From Bacillota bacterium (GTDB taxonomy: Bacteria > Bacillota > UBA4882 > UBA8346): a DNA stretch of 64,000 nucleotides. Within the stretch, counting starts at the first letter, position 1. Each line of letters starts with the position of its first letter. The position numbers and the translations under genes are program-made. Of this stretch, positions 1 to 7,595 are shown piece after piece. The notes below the pieces were generated by a model that was not told the origin of the DNA, did not search any database, and saw only the letters and a list, made by a program, of their open reading frames with translations. Location of the stretch: positions 1 through 64,000 of the forward strand of contig JAKOTQ010000118.1 in assembly GCA_029776205.1 (NCBI GenBank), written 5' to 3'.

Positions 1-1
1 G

Positions 2-664
2 ATCTTAAATGTATTAAAGGAAAAAGGGAAAATAACCAATCAAGACCTTAGAAAATTAGGATTTGATGCAAAGAATGAAGCCGGCGATAGAATTACCCTA
101 ATGTATAAGTTGGCTAAGTTTGAGACAACGATTAAGGAGATTGAACATCTGGAATCAGAACAGCGCTCAAACGATTTGATTTTTGCATTTGCATTGTTAC
201 AAGGGTCTTCTTCGACGAAGAGTGTAACAATAAACGGGAGGAAGTTTACTGAAAAGGAAGTAAAGATATTATCAGGAAATATTAAGGAAACGAGCAGTTC
301 TACTAAAGGGATTGACATTATAACTGGAAAGATTCCTAAAGACAAACCAATTGTTGTAATAGGTGAATCAATGGGAAGGGTAAATTCTGTAGCGGAACAG
401 CTAAAACAAGCAGGATTTGATGTGAAAACTTATAATCCAAAGAATTTCAGATCTTCACCAGGAAATTTAAATAGACTTGATGTAGAAGCTAATCGTTCTT
501 GGATTAGGTACTGGACACAAGAAAAAGGTGCAACTGTAATTGATATAGGTATTGATCCAAACAGAACTACACGAAGCCCATTTTATGGGGTAGAATACAG
601 AAATATTTATCAAAATTGGAACTATCCAAATGTTATAAAATACAATCCTGAAAGTAGGCGATAA
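2..664 (+). CDS. C-terminal part of a probable polymorphic (Rhs/contact-dependent type) toxin, 5' end outside window
   Basis: The reading frame is open from base 2 with no stop, so the gene starts upstream of the window; about 220 residues are visible. An internal ATG at 101 is not preceded by a convincing ribosome binding site. The last ~100 residues form a compact domain that begins with the strand-like segment PIVVIGESMGRV and ends with WIRYW...IDIGID..R..RSPFYGVE, which I associate with the variable toxin tails of Rhs-like proteins (recognised from memory, not searched). It ends one base before the next ORF, the usual toxin-immunity spacing. The DNA is much AT-richer than the rest of the window, suggesting transfer. 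The toxic activity is not identified. Confidence 0.6.
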   Translation: MLNVLKEKGKITNQDLRKLGFDAKNEAGDRITLMYKLAKFETTIKEIEHLESEQRSNDLIFAFALLQGSSSTKSVTINGRKFTEKEVKILSGNIKETSSSTKGIDIITGKIPKDKPIVVIGESMGRVNSVAEQLKQAGFDVKTYNPKNFRSSPGNLNRLDVEANRSWIRYWTQEKGATVIDIGIDPNRTTRSPFYGVEYRNIYQNWNYPNVIKYNPESRR

Positions 665-665
665 A

Positions 666-1196
666 ATGGATATAATATTGCAAGAATTTATTTCTGAAGT
701 AAATCTAAAGTTTGCATTTTTGGAAGAATACGGATACAAAAAAATTGAGGATAATATCGAAAACGAAGATTATTATCCAGACTCAGAAGTGGTAGTAAAA
801 TATATCGGGGATACTGTGGGTATAGAGGTTTACTGGTATTTTGCTGGAGCAAATATTGGAGTAGTATTTTTCGAACTACAAAAAGGAGAAATACCTGTGA
901 AAAAAATTTTTTTCGGTGAGTCTGAGGATGCTTCAAGGGCTATTAACCTTTATACTCTTGCTAAATATTTAGACAAATGGGATAATAAATTATTCCTCTT
1001 AAAAGATGTTGACAATGTAGCTATATCTGAGATTAAGAAAAGAGAAAAAGTTATTAAAGAGAATATGTCTGGAATAATTGAAGGGTTATCAACAGCAGTA
1101 ATTAAATTAGCCGCAAATATTATTAGCGGTGATACATCTATTTTTAATGATGTAATGCATTACCAAAGTGAGTTAATAAAGAAGCAGTTTTCTTAG
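666..1196 (+). CDS. Putative cognate immunity protein
   Basis: A 176-residue, acidic, cytoplasmic-looking protein without signal peptide or membrane segment. Its ATG lies one base after the stop of the upstream toxin-like frame, so the two are almost certainly co-translated. A small standalone protein directly behind a toxin tail is the standard position of an immunity protein, and that is the only basis for the call; I do not recognise its family. Codon use and AT content match the upstream gene and differ from the core genes after 2 kb. The C-terminal third (from about residue 125) is helical and contains a hydrophobic stretch, IIEGLSTAVIKLAANII. Confidence 0.55.
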   Translation: MDIILQEFISEVNLKFAFLEEYGYKKIEDNIENEDYYPDSEVVVKYIGDTVGIEVYWYFAGANIGVVFFELQKGEIPVKKIFFGESEDASRAINLYTLAKYLDKWDNKLFLLKDVDNVAISEIKKREKVIKENMSGIIEGLSTAVIKLAANIISGDTSIFNDVMHYQSELIKKQFS

Positions 1197-1343
1197 TTTT
1201 TACATATGCATTATATGGTCACATAGCTTAGGCTAGTGTGGCCATTTTTCTTTATAGGATATTGCTGCCCAATTATGCTGATATTGATATCAAATGTTCG
1301 ATATGGCAAGTATAATTCAGTTCGCAATTTCATAAAAAGAGAA

Positions 1344-1444
1344 AGCCATCAGGAACCCTGAAATGGTAAGTTGCTGAGACAAACCAAAAAGGAGTGATTC
1401 TGATGGCTTACTATAAGAGTAACTTCTTCTCCAACAATAAATAA
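1344..1444 (+). other. Mini-ORF (13 codons) whose start codon sits in an inverted repeat
   Basis: A perfect 9-bp inverted repeat pairs AGCCATCAG (1344-1352) with CTGATGGCT (1400-1408). The right arm contains an ATG at 1403 preceded by AAGGAG (1389-1394), an excellent ribosome binding site. The frame reads MAYYKSNFFSNNK and stops at 1444. It could be the beginning of a decayed transposase gene, with the arm as a terminal repeat, or a small translated peptide whose start is masked by RNA folding. No transposase sequence follows. Confidence 0.35.
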
Positions 1445-1577
1445 CTTCAAAGAAACGGCCTGTCGGCCTATCGGGGTGAGCTCAATGAACGAATTTTCCT
1501 AAAAGGGTTGTGCGGTCAACCCCTTTGGAATAGCTACCGCTGGGGATAATTGTGTCTCCAGACCCCTCCAATTCGGA

Positions 1578-1876
1578 TGGTCATCCCTGACCATCAATAG
1601 GTAAGGCTACTCCATTACTATCATTGCCGCCGCATCCATTGCGCCGGCTTCAAGGCCTAAATTGTATATCAACGGCTGTGATTCATCCTAAATCAAAGCC
1701 GCGGGCCCGCCATCCATGGCGGGCCACTCTTATATTGATTTTTCCTTGTATAGTCGAAGCTATCGCTGAGGAAAGGCTCCAGGGATGGAGCCTTGCGACG
1801 CATCTTTTCAGGGATGGAAAACTGCGGTCGCCATCGGAAGCCCTTGCCTGATTGACAGTCAAAAGGCCATGGATGG
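1578..1876. repeat. Array of five small hairpins with 6-nt A(G/T)GGAT loops
   Basis: Five palindromes share one geometry: a C-G closing pair around a six-base loop AGGGAT or ATGGAT, with unrelated stem sequences. On the plus strand they are 1773-1794 (8-bp stem AAGGCTCC/GGAGCCTT), 1805-1820 (5 bp including one wobble) and 1865-1876 (3 bp). On the minus strand they are 1578-1593 (TGGTC/GACCA) and 1704-1725 (8-bp stem GGCCCGCC/GGCGGGCC). The stems covary while the loop is conserved, which argues for selection on loop sequence and fold. GGA in a hairpin loop is the recognition feature of CsrA/RsmA, but a dispersed palindromic repeat family is an equal possibility. Confidence 0.6.
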
Positions 1877-1950
1877 CGAAGACCTACGAGAAACCTTGGA
1901 TGATTAAAGGGAGGGTCCGGGAACCCTGGGGTTCACCGGCGCCTTTTTGC

Positions 1951-1978
1951 GCCGCTTTTTTGGCGGTAAAAAAGCGGC
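1951..1978. repeat. Strong 11-bp hairpin
   Basis: GCCGCTTTTTT (1951-1961) pairs perfectly with AAAAAAGCGGC (1968-1978) around a GGCGGT loop. No T-tract follows on either strand, so it is not a standard intrinsic terminator. A weaker GGCGC/GCGCC hairpin lies just upstream (1938-1953). It sits between the hairpin array and the secreted-protein gene. Confidence 0.5.
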
Positions 1979-2050
1979 AGTGGGCGTTCAGTAATGCATT
2001 CACGGGTAACCTAAAGAATCTATTTTAAGTTGAAATATGAAATCAAAGTG

Positions 2051-2083
2051 CAGGAGGGCGAACAGCGCCTCCTGTCGACAGAC
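2051..2083. repeat. Degraded copy of the CAGGAG...CTCCTG hairpin repeat
   Basis: CAGGAG (2051-2056), loop GGCGAACAGCGC and CTCCTG (2069-2074) reproduce the core of the hairpin at 5182-5221, including 11 of 12 loop bases. The outer stem has decayed here. The two copies bracket the secreted-protein gene 2191-5016. Confidence 0.65.
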
Positions 2084-2190
2084 GAATCAGGGGATTTTTT
2101 ATGCTAAGACAGACTTGATGAAAAGTAAAGGCAAGTCGATAATTATACTACAAACAGAATTAGCTTTCTAAAGATACGAAGGTGCAAATC

Positions 2191-5016
2191 ATGCCTATTA
2201 CTTATTTTACAAATCATTCTCTCTTACCTTGCCGTCTGATATTCGTGACACTCCTTGGATTATTGCTATTTTCTTCCGGTATTGTGGCTGAAACCAGCGA
2301 CCCCCTTCGCCTCGAAGCAGAAAACTTCAAGTTAACCGGATTTATTACAGAAAACAATGCAAATGCTTCCGGTCGAAAAGTGATTCGTAGCGTCTTAGCT
2401 GAAAATGTTTATGCTGAGGCTGAGACGGAGTTTAAAGGGAAGAGCGGTTATTATGACCTGGTGATTCATTATTTCGATGAATCAGACGGCGTTAGCGGCT
2501 TTAAACTTTGGTGTGGTTCCAAATGGGTCGATAACTGGAAGGCCTGCCGGGATTTTGACAATGACGGCACCGGTCCCGACAATTTAGTCAGCCGGAAGGT
2601 TACCCGGATTCGATTGAACCGGGGAGATAAAATCAAAATTGCAGGATATAGAAATCAGGGCGAGTATGGCCGGATTGACTGTATCGATCTGTTCTTTTTA
2701 GGAGAGCAATTGGCCGATGTACCTGACCGGGAGGTTGAAAAGGAGCGATTTATCCCCTTTAAACTGGATCAACAAGGTTTTGTGAGAACTTGGCAAACTC
2801 TCGGGCCCATCCTCAGCCCTGTTAATCAAGACCTGGGCAATGAAAAAGAGGCACGGACATGGCTGCTTTCGCGTCTCAGATCACCGGAATTTATCAAGCT
2901 GGAACGGGTACCTAGGATAACCTCTTCCGGTGACGCCTGGGAACTGTATAGCGGCGGGCAAAATGTTTTTGTCGAAACCTATCGCTTCTTCTATAATCTG
3001 ACAGCTTCGGATTATTACGGGTTAACGTATCTAACGGCTCCGGCCAAAACCCGGGTCAAAGCCAGGCTTTGGTCAACCCGGGGAAAAACTCAAGTGTGGT
3101 GCCGCGGCCGTCTGGTGGCCGAACGGGTTCAAGCCTCCGGTACGAAACCGTCTTTTGTCGATGTTGAGCTCCCATTGGAGGCAGGCATCAATCCGGTGAT
3201 CGTCCGGCAATGGGATTTGGGTGCCCGGAATACGCCCCAACTCTTTGGCCTCCAACTCCTTGACGGGGCGGAACAGGTTGAGGCAGGCCTTTTTGGCAAT
3301 GAACAAACAGAAGCCTTTTTTGAAGCGGAAGAGTGGCTTTACTCGGTAAAGTTAAATTCAAGCGGTAATTTGGAAGCAGCCAAGCCTGCACCGCTGGATG
3401 CTTTTGTTCAGTTTGAAAAAGAAAAACGGCGTTGGGCTGCAGGAGAGCGATCGTTTTCCTTTAGCGAAGGAGAAACCCCATTTCAACTGAATCTGGTGGT
3501 TAACCTGGATGACACAGTATTGGTCCGGAAGGTGGAGAACCCTCGGTATTATCCCTATCATTCACCGATTACAGCGGATACTCTTTCCGGGTATCGCCGG
3601 GAATACCTTCGCCTGCTTTTGCCGAAGGAGCAGAAGTCCCTTTATGGCTTGATCATCAAAGCGGTTTTAGGCGAAAAAATGACCAATCGGGATCAGATCC
3701 TCAAAACGGAGTTGGCCCGGATTGACAGCCGGGCGGATTGTTCGGACTTTTATCTCTCGGCAATCTTGCGTTTATACCGGATGGGTGGTCTAACTCCGGA
3801 AGAACAACAGAGGGTTCGAAAGACTGTGCTTGAGTTCCGTTATTGGACTGATGAGAGCGGTACTGATGCCATGTCCATGAGCAGTGAAAACCATCAGCTG
3901 TTGTTCCATGGCTGTCAACTGCTAGCCGGAAATCTGTTTCCGGAGGAACGGTTTAAACGTAGCGGCCGAAAGGGAAAAGAACAGGCCCGGATCGCCAAAG
4001 AGCGCCTTAACCGGTGGTTAAGCCGGGTGGAGCAGAGAGGGTTTGAGGAGTTTTTAAGCAGTGCCTATGTGCCGATTACCATGGGCGGCTTGTTAAACCT
4101 GGTGGATTTTGCGGATGATCAGGAAATAAGCAGGAGAGCTGAAAAACTTGTCGATTCGCTTCTCGTTCGGCTGGCACAGCACAGTTTTGACGGTGTAACT
4201 TCCGGGCCCCAAGGCAGAGTCTACCGTGATGGTGCCTTATATCCGCGAAACAGCGGTACTCAGGCCATTCTGTCCTATGTTACGCCAAAGGCAAAGCTCA
4301 GTCTAAATCCATGGGTTTCTTTTCTGGCCTCATCGCGTTATACGATTCCCTCCGTGGATCAGTGGCTGGATCAGCCGATTGATTTGGTGTATCCTCAGGG
4401 AGGCACCGTCATTACGCTGCGGAAGACGGCTGATTATGCCATAAGTTCGGCCACAGTGCCCTCGCCTTCAGGCGGGAAGGAGTATTGGCCCGGTGCTCTC
4501 GGGACGCAGGAACATCTATGCGATATCAACCTGGGGGATGACACCCATATTTTCCTGAACCATCCCGGTGCTTCTTACGAAACGTCCCAAAGCAGGCCGG
4601 GGTATTGGAACGGGAACGGGGTTTTACCAACTTTGAAGCAAAAAGGTTCGACAATGATGGCCATCTTTGACATCCCCGAAAGTTATCCCATTCAATTTAC
4701 CCATGCTTATTGGCCGGCAGATCAATTTGACCAGGAAGAAAAATACGCCGGATGGTCATTTGCCAGGAAAGGTGACGCATACATCGGCTTATGGTGCAGC
4801 CGTCCCACCATGTTGACCGGCGATATGGTCATGGGACGGGAGTTGAGAGCCAATGGACGCAAAACCGCCTGGGTGGCGGTGGTGTCTTCCCAGGCGGAAG
4901 CTGGTTCCTTCGAAACGTTTATCCATCGATGCCGTGCGATGGCGCCCAGATTTGATTCGGAAGCGAAGGCGTTGTGGGTTGATGGGGAGGTTCAATTGCA
5001 GAGTAGCAGAAGATGA
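2191..5016 (+). CDS. Large secreted protein, putative carbohydrate-binding/processing enzyme
   Basis: About 941 residues. I chose the ATG at 2191 because GAAGGTG lies about six bases upstream; a GTG at 2182 is part of that site. The N-terminus is a typical signal peptide: short polar start, hydrophobic core around FVTLLGLLLFSSGIVA, then cleavage. The next ~145 residues begin DPLRLEAENF and look like a beta-sandwich carbohydrate-binding module (CBM6/35 style), with Asp/Gly-rich DFDNDGTGPDN. The middle and C-terminal parts (from about residue 480), with SSENHQLLFHGCQLL and repeated helices, resemble an alpha/alpha-toroid as in heparinase II/III-like lyases. The fold call is my inference; no catalytic residues can be named. 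No operon partner; flanked by hairpin repeats. Confidence 0.6.
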   Translation: MPITYFTNHSLLPCRLIFVTLLGLLLFSSGIVAETSDPLRLEAENFKLTGFITENNANASGRKVIRSVLAENVYAEAETEFKGKSGYYDLVIHYFDESDGVSGFKLWCGSKWVDNWKACRDFDNDGTGPDNLVSRKVTRIRLNRGDKIKIAGYRNQGEYGRIDCIDLFFLGEQLADVPDREVEKERFIPFKLDQQGFVRTWQTLGPILSPVNQDLGNEKEARTWLLSRLRSPEFIKLERVPRITSSGDAWELYSGGQNVFVETYRFFYNLTASDYYGLTYLTAPAKTRVKARLWSTRGKTQVWCRGRLVAERVQASGTKPSFVDVELPLEAGINPVIVRQWDLGARNTPQLFGLQLLDGAEQVEAGLFGNEQTEAFFEAEEWLYSVKLNSSGNLEAAKPAPLDAFVQFEKEKRRWAAGERSFSFSEGETPFQLNLVVNLDDTVLVRKVENPRYYPYHSPITADTLSGYRREYLRLLLPKEQKSLYGLIIKAVLGEKMTNRDQILKTELARIDSRADCSDFYLSAILRLYRMGGLTPEEQQRVRKTVLEFRYWTDESGTDAMSMSSENHQLLFHGCQLLAGNLFPEERFKRSGRKGKEQARIAKERLNRWLSRVEQRGFEEFLSSAYVPITMGGLLNLVDFADDQEISRRAEKLVDSLLVRLAQHSFDGVTSGPQGRVYRDGALYPRNSGTQAILSYVTPKAKLSLNPWVSFLASSRYTIPSVDQWLDQPIDLVYPQGGTVITLRKTADYAISSATVPSPSGGKEYWPGALGTQEHLCDINLGDDTHIFLNHPGASYETSQSRPGYWNGNGVLPTLKQKGSTMMAIFDIPESYPIQFTHAYWPADQFDQEEKYAGWSFARKGDAYIGLWCSRPTMLTGDMVMGRELRANGRKTAWVAVVSSQAEAGSFETFIHRCRAMAPRFDSEAKALWVDGEVQLQSSRR

Positions 5017-5126
5017 TTTGGCCACAGGAATCTTCGGGCTTAAATTATAACCACAGTATTATCCGGTAATTAACCATGGAATAAGCAAAGGTAATAAGCG
5101 GGCTTTAGTCCAGTTGGTTTTAGCAG

Positions 5127-5146
5127 CCGAGGGTTTTAACCCTCGG
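5127..5146. repeat. 9-bp hairpin CCGAGGGTT/AACCCTCGG
   Basis: A perfect 9-bp stem with a two-base nominal loop lies downstream of the secreted-protein gene. There is no T-tract, so it is probably a REP-like palindrome rather than a terminator. Apart from this, the next hairpin and the terminator, I see nothing in 5017-5418. Confidence 0.5.
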
Positions 5147-5181
5147 ATTGGCTCGTTGTTTAAATGAATTCTAGTGTTTTG

Positions 5182-5221
5182 TCTGCCGACAGGAGGGCGA
5201 ACAGCGTCTCCTGTCGGCAGA
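5182..5221. repeat. Intact 14-bp hairpin repeat (second copy)
   Basis: TCTGCCGACAGGAG (5182-5195) pairs perfectly with CTCCTGTCGGCAGA (5208-5221) around the 12-nt loop GGCGAACAGCGT. A degraded copy is at 2051-2083. The strong symmetry and preserved loop suggest a small dispersed palindromic element (REP/MITE-like). Confidence 0.7.
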
Positions 5222-5283
5222 TAAAACGGTGAGAGAATGAATAACCCGAGCAGATACTCGAATGAAAATAAGGATGTATCAAG

Positions 5284-5320
5284 AAAAAAACCGCTATATC
5301 CTTTATATAGCGGTTTTTTT
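5284..5320. terminator. Bidirectional intrinsic terminator
   Basis: CCGCTATAT (5291-5299) pairs with ATATAGCGG (5305-5313); seven A on the left and seven T on the right give U-tracts on both strands. It separates the plus-strand secreted-protein gene from convergent dapB. Confidence 0.9.
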
Positions 5321-5418
5321 CACACCTTCATCTCTTCAATTTCCTTCTTGCCCATCATCATCGGATCATTTTTAAGTAAGAATAATTAATAAGAAGAATG
5401 AAATGGGGGAGAGGGGGA

Positions 5419-6294
5419 TTAAGCCTCCAATGCCCCTGTATAATCCAACGGCGGGATTCCGGCTGCATCCATGGAGACAGCTTCCCGTTCCAGCTCCGCC
5501 TGGATCACATCCTCCATGCTGAAAAATCCGATGTGTTTCGTGATAAAGCGGGCTGCCTGTAAAGCGCCTTCCGCAAAGACCTTCCGGGAATAGGAACGGT
5601 GAGTAATTTTAATTTCATCGGATTCCCCGGCGAAAAGGACCTCATGGACGCCGACGATACCTCCGGCCCGGATAGCGTGGTTGCCGATCTCTGATTTATC
5701 CCGAAGATGCATCCCTTTTCGGCCGTGAATATATTTGTAGCTTTTATGTCTGCGGACAGCGGCGATTTCATGGGCGATTTTAAGGGCAGTGCCGGAAGGG
5801 GAGTCCTTTTTGTGTTTGTGGTGGGATTCGGTAATCTCCACATCATAGTCGGGTAGTAACCGGCTAACGGTTTTGACGATGGACAACAACAGGTTGATAC
5901 CTAAGGAAATGTTTGGAGCATAGACGATGCCGACTTGATTTTTCTGAGCCAGGCTTTTCAGTTCATAAATTTCCATGGTATTGAACCCGGTGGTTCCAAT
6001 GACCATCGGAATGCCATGTTCAGCTAAGATTCGGGCGTTTTTCAACGTGGCCTCAGGTGATGTGAAGTCGATCGCCACATCCCAGCGATGCTGACGGACT
6101 TCATCGGCCAGCATGTCGGTACTCTGGATCATCAGCTGATTACCACCTAAAATATAGTCGGCCAATTTTTTCCCTTTTTTAGGGCTGTTAGGCCGGGCCA
6201 TAGCAGTAGTCAGGTTGAAGTCAGGTGCTTTAAGTAATTCTTCGGCGATGACCATACCGGTACGACCTAATCCTAATAGACAGGTTTGAATCAT
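5419..6294 (-). CDS. dapB: 4-hydroxy-tetrahydrodipicolinate reductase DapB
   Basis: Reduces the DapA product with NAD(P)H in the diaminopimelate/lysine pathway, which also supplies dipicolinate for spores; cytoplasmic. The 291-residue protein has the N-terminal nucleotide-binding motif GLGRTG (residues 8-13), DFTSPEAT, GTTGF, the catalytic segment ESHHKHKKDSPSGTA and the C-terminal hinge strand. A longer frame to 6381 exists, but its extra 29 codons run through the leader terminator; the ATG at 6294 has AAAGGAGGG in front and is the real start. A C-terminal tail of about 20 residues extends beyond the usual end of the family. Expression should be governed by the c-di-AMP riboswitch and terminator directly upstream. 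Confidence 0.95.
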   Translation of the reverse strand: MIQTCLLGLGRTGMVIAEELLKAPDFNLTTAMARPNSPKKGKKLADYILGGNQLMIQSTDMLADEVRQHRWDVAIDFTSPEATLKNARILAEHGIPMVIGTTGFNTMEIYELKSLAQKNQVGIVYAPNISLGINLLLSIVKTVSRLLPDYDVEITESHHKHKKDSPSGTALKIAHEIAAVRRHKSYKYIHGRKGMHLRDKSEIGNHAIRAGGIVGVHEVLFAGESDEIKITHRSYSRKVFAEGALQAARFITKHIGFFSMEDVIQAELEREAVSMDAAGIPPLDYTGALEA

Positions 6295-6323
6295 GGTGAG
6301 TCCCTCCTTTAATGTTTTTTGGC

Positions 6324-6357
6324 AAAAGAAAACGCCATAGCAAAAGAGGCCATGGCG
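6324..6357 (-). terminator. Riboswitch-controlled intrinsic terminator in the dapB leader
   Basis: In the transcript, CGCCATGGC (6357-6349) pairs with GCTATGGCG (6341-6333) with one wobble, followed by GTTTTCTTTT. It lies between the c-di-AMP aptamer and the dapB ribosome binding site, the expected place for the expression platform. Confidence 0.8.
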
Positions 6358-6395
6358 GGCAAAAGGCGACAACAAGACCATGATACCTCTCTGGC

Positions 6396-6508
6396 GACGC
6401 TGACGAGGTTAGCTGACGGGTTCGGATCGTCGAGTAACCCTACACCGGACGGTGATTCACCCCAAAAAAGTGGTTCCCCCGCTCTCCTGTAAGAGGAGAT
6501 TGAGCGTT
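6396..6508 (-). promoter_or_regulatory. c-di-AMP riboswitch (ydaO/yuaA type) controlling dapB
   Basis: The minus strand carries the conserved blocks of the ydaO aptamer in order: ACGCTCAATC at the 5' side, GCGGGGGAACC, GGGGTGAATC, GTGTAGGG, then CCGAACCCGTCAGCTAACCT and a closing AGCGT that pairs with the starting ACGCT. This matches the B. subtilis ydaO aptamer block by block as I remember it. Known members bind c-di-AMP and switch transcription off by favouring a downstream terminator, and a terminator hairpin is present at 6324-6357. High c-di-AMP should therefore lower dapB expression. Confidence 0.92.
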
Positions 6509-6548
6509 ATTAGGAAATGGTTTCGTTTAAGATTATTCAGTTTTCTTT

Positions 6549-6577
6549 ATTATATGCTTAAAAAATAAATTAGTCAA
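6549..6577 (-). promoter_or_regulatory. Sigma-A promoter for the dapB leader
   Basis: On the minus strand, TTGACT (6577-6572), a 17-bp spacer and a perfect TATAAT (6554-6549). The -35 box overlaps the last codons of prs, so dapB has its own promoter; transcription would start about 35 bases before the riboswitch. Confidence 0.85.
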
Positions 6578-7517
6578 ATAATACGCTGACCGAGATATCC
6601 TGATGAATCCGGCGGATGGCGTCACCCAAAAGGGGAGCTACCGATAGTGTGGTGATCTTCGGTAATTGTTTTTCAGGGGTCAACGGAATGGTGTTGCAAA
6701 TCACAATTTCTTTAATAGCCGGATGGCTTAAGCGTTCAATGGCCGGTGGTGAAAAAATTGCATGAGTGGTTAACAGATGGATTTCCGGTCTGGCTCCACG
6801 GTTTAACAAGGTTTCCACCACTTGCATGATGCTTCCGGCGGTATCCACCATATCATCAATGATAATCGGCGTTTTGTCTTTAACATCGCCGATGAAGAAA
6901 GTCATCTCAGCCACATTGGGTGCAGGGCGTCGCTTGTACATCACTCCGAGGGGCATGTCCAATCGGGTTGCCAATTTTTCCGCTTTTTTAACGCTGCCCG
7001 CATCCGGCGCGATGACAACGCCGTCGCTAATTTTTTTCTGCTTAATGTACTGTGCCAACATCGGAAGTGCGGTCATATGATCCACCGGAATATTGAAGAA
7101 ACCTTGAATGGCCGGAGCATGCAAATCCATCGTAATTACCCGGTTGGCACCGACGGTCGAGAGGACATCAGCGATCATCCGGGCGGTAATCGGTTCCCGG
7201 GGTGCGGTTTTCTTCTCCTGCCGTGCATAACAGTAATAAGGAATAACGGCGGTTATCTGCCCGGCCGATGCTCTTTTTAAAGCATCGATCATGATCAATA
7301 ATTCCATAAGGGAATCATTGATGTTGTTAGAAAAGGACTGAACGATAAAAACATCGGAACCCCGAATACTTTCGCTGAATCGGACATAGATTTCGCCGTT
7401 GGCGAACCGGGATATATGGACTTCGCCGAGGCGTACGCCTAAGTAATCGGCAATTTCCTGTCCCAATTCGGGATGGGTCGTTCCGGAAAACAGTTTCATC
7501 GGTCCATACTGTGACAA
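6570..7517 (-). CDS. prs: Ribose-phosphate pyrophosphokinase (PRPP synthetase)
   Basis: Makes PRPP from ribose 5-phosphate and ATP for nucleotide, His and Trp synthesis. The 315-residue length is typical. Visible features are the N-terminal KLFSGTTHPELGQEIA, the catalytic segment YYCYARQEKKTAPREPI, the metal-binding MDLHAPAIQGFF and the PRPP loop IIDDMVDTAGS. The start is the TTG at 7517: GGAGGTGG (7530-7523) is five bases upstream, whereas the longer frame to 7574 adds 19 unrelated residues. It follows rpmB on the same strand but beyond a terminator. Confidence 0.96.
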   Translation of the reverse strand: MSQYGPMKLFSGTTHPELGQEIADYLGVRLGEVHISRFANGEIYVRFSESIRGSDVFIVQSFSNNINDSLMELLIMIDALKRASAGQITAVIPYYCYARQEKKTAPREPITARMIADVLSTVGANRVITMDLHAPAIQGFFNIPVDHMTALPMLAQYIKQKKISDGVVIAPDAGSVKKAEKLATRLDMPLGVMYKRRPAPNVAEMTFFIGDVKDKTPIIIDDMVDTAGSIMQVVETLLNRGARPEIHLLTTHAIFSPPAIERLSHPAIKEIVICNTIPLTPEKQLPKITTLSVAPLLGDAIRRIHQDISVSVLFD

Positions 7518-7573
7518 GTTGTCCACCTCCGTAAATGATGAGAAACCATGAACGCTTTGGGTTGGGCAAAACA

Positions 7574-7595
7574 AAAAAGACCCGCAGGTCTTTTT
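7574..7595 (-). terminator. Intrinsic terminator between rpmB and prs
   Basis: AAAAAGACC (7574-7582) pairs with GGTCTTTTT (7587-7595) around CGCA. On the minus strand the hairpin is followed by TTTTTTGTTTT. It should stop rpmB transcription, although prs starts only ~57 bases further on. Confidence 0.8.

Larger units (their letters stand above)
1197..2190. other. About 1 kb non-coding accessory stretch
   Basis: No convincing gene is present. The open frame at 1624-1851 has Arg/Pro-rich composition, no ribosome binding site, and overlaps several palindromes, so I do not accept it. What the stretch does hold is an inverted repeat around a 13-codon mini-ORF (1344-1444), an array of small hairpins with A(G/T)GGAT loops (1578-1876), a strong 11-bp hairpin (1951-1978) and a degraded copy of the hairpin repeat found at 5182-5221. 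Composition changes from AT-rich (before about 1.4 kb) to GC-balanced. Confidence 0.7.

Noticed and set aside
1624-1851. 75-codon plus-strand open frame
   Set aside because: It runs through the hairpin array, lacks a ribosome binding site and has Arg/Pro-rich composition typical of chance frames.
6295-6381. Longer dapB start at 6381
   Set aside because: The 29 extra codons overlap the leader terminator; the proper AAAGGAGGG site precedes the ATG at 6294.
6395-6510. Lysine riboswitch or T-box before dapB
   Set aside because: Expected on pathway grounds, but the conserved blocks match the ydaO/c-di-AMP aptamer and lack L-box or T-box motifs.
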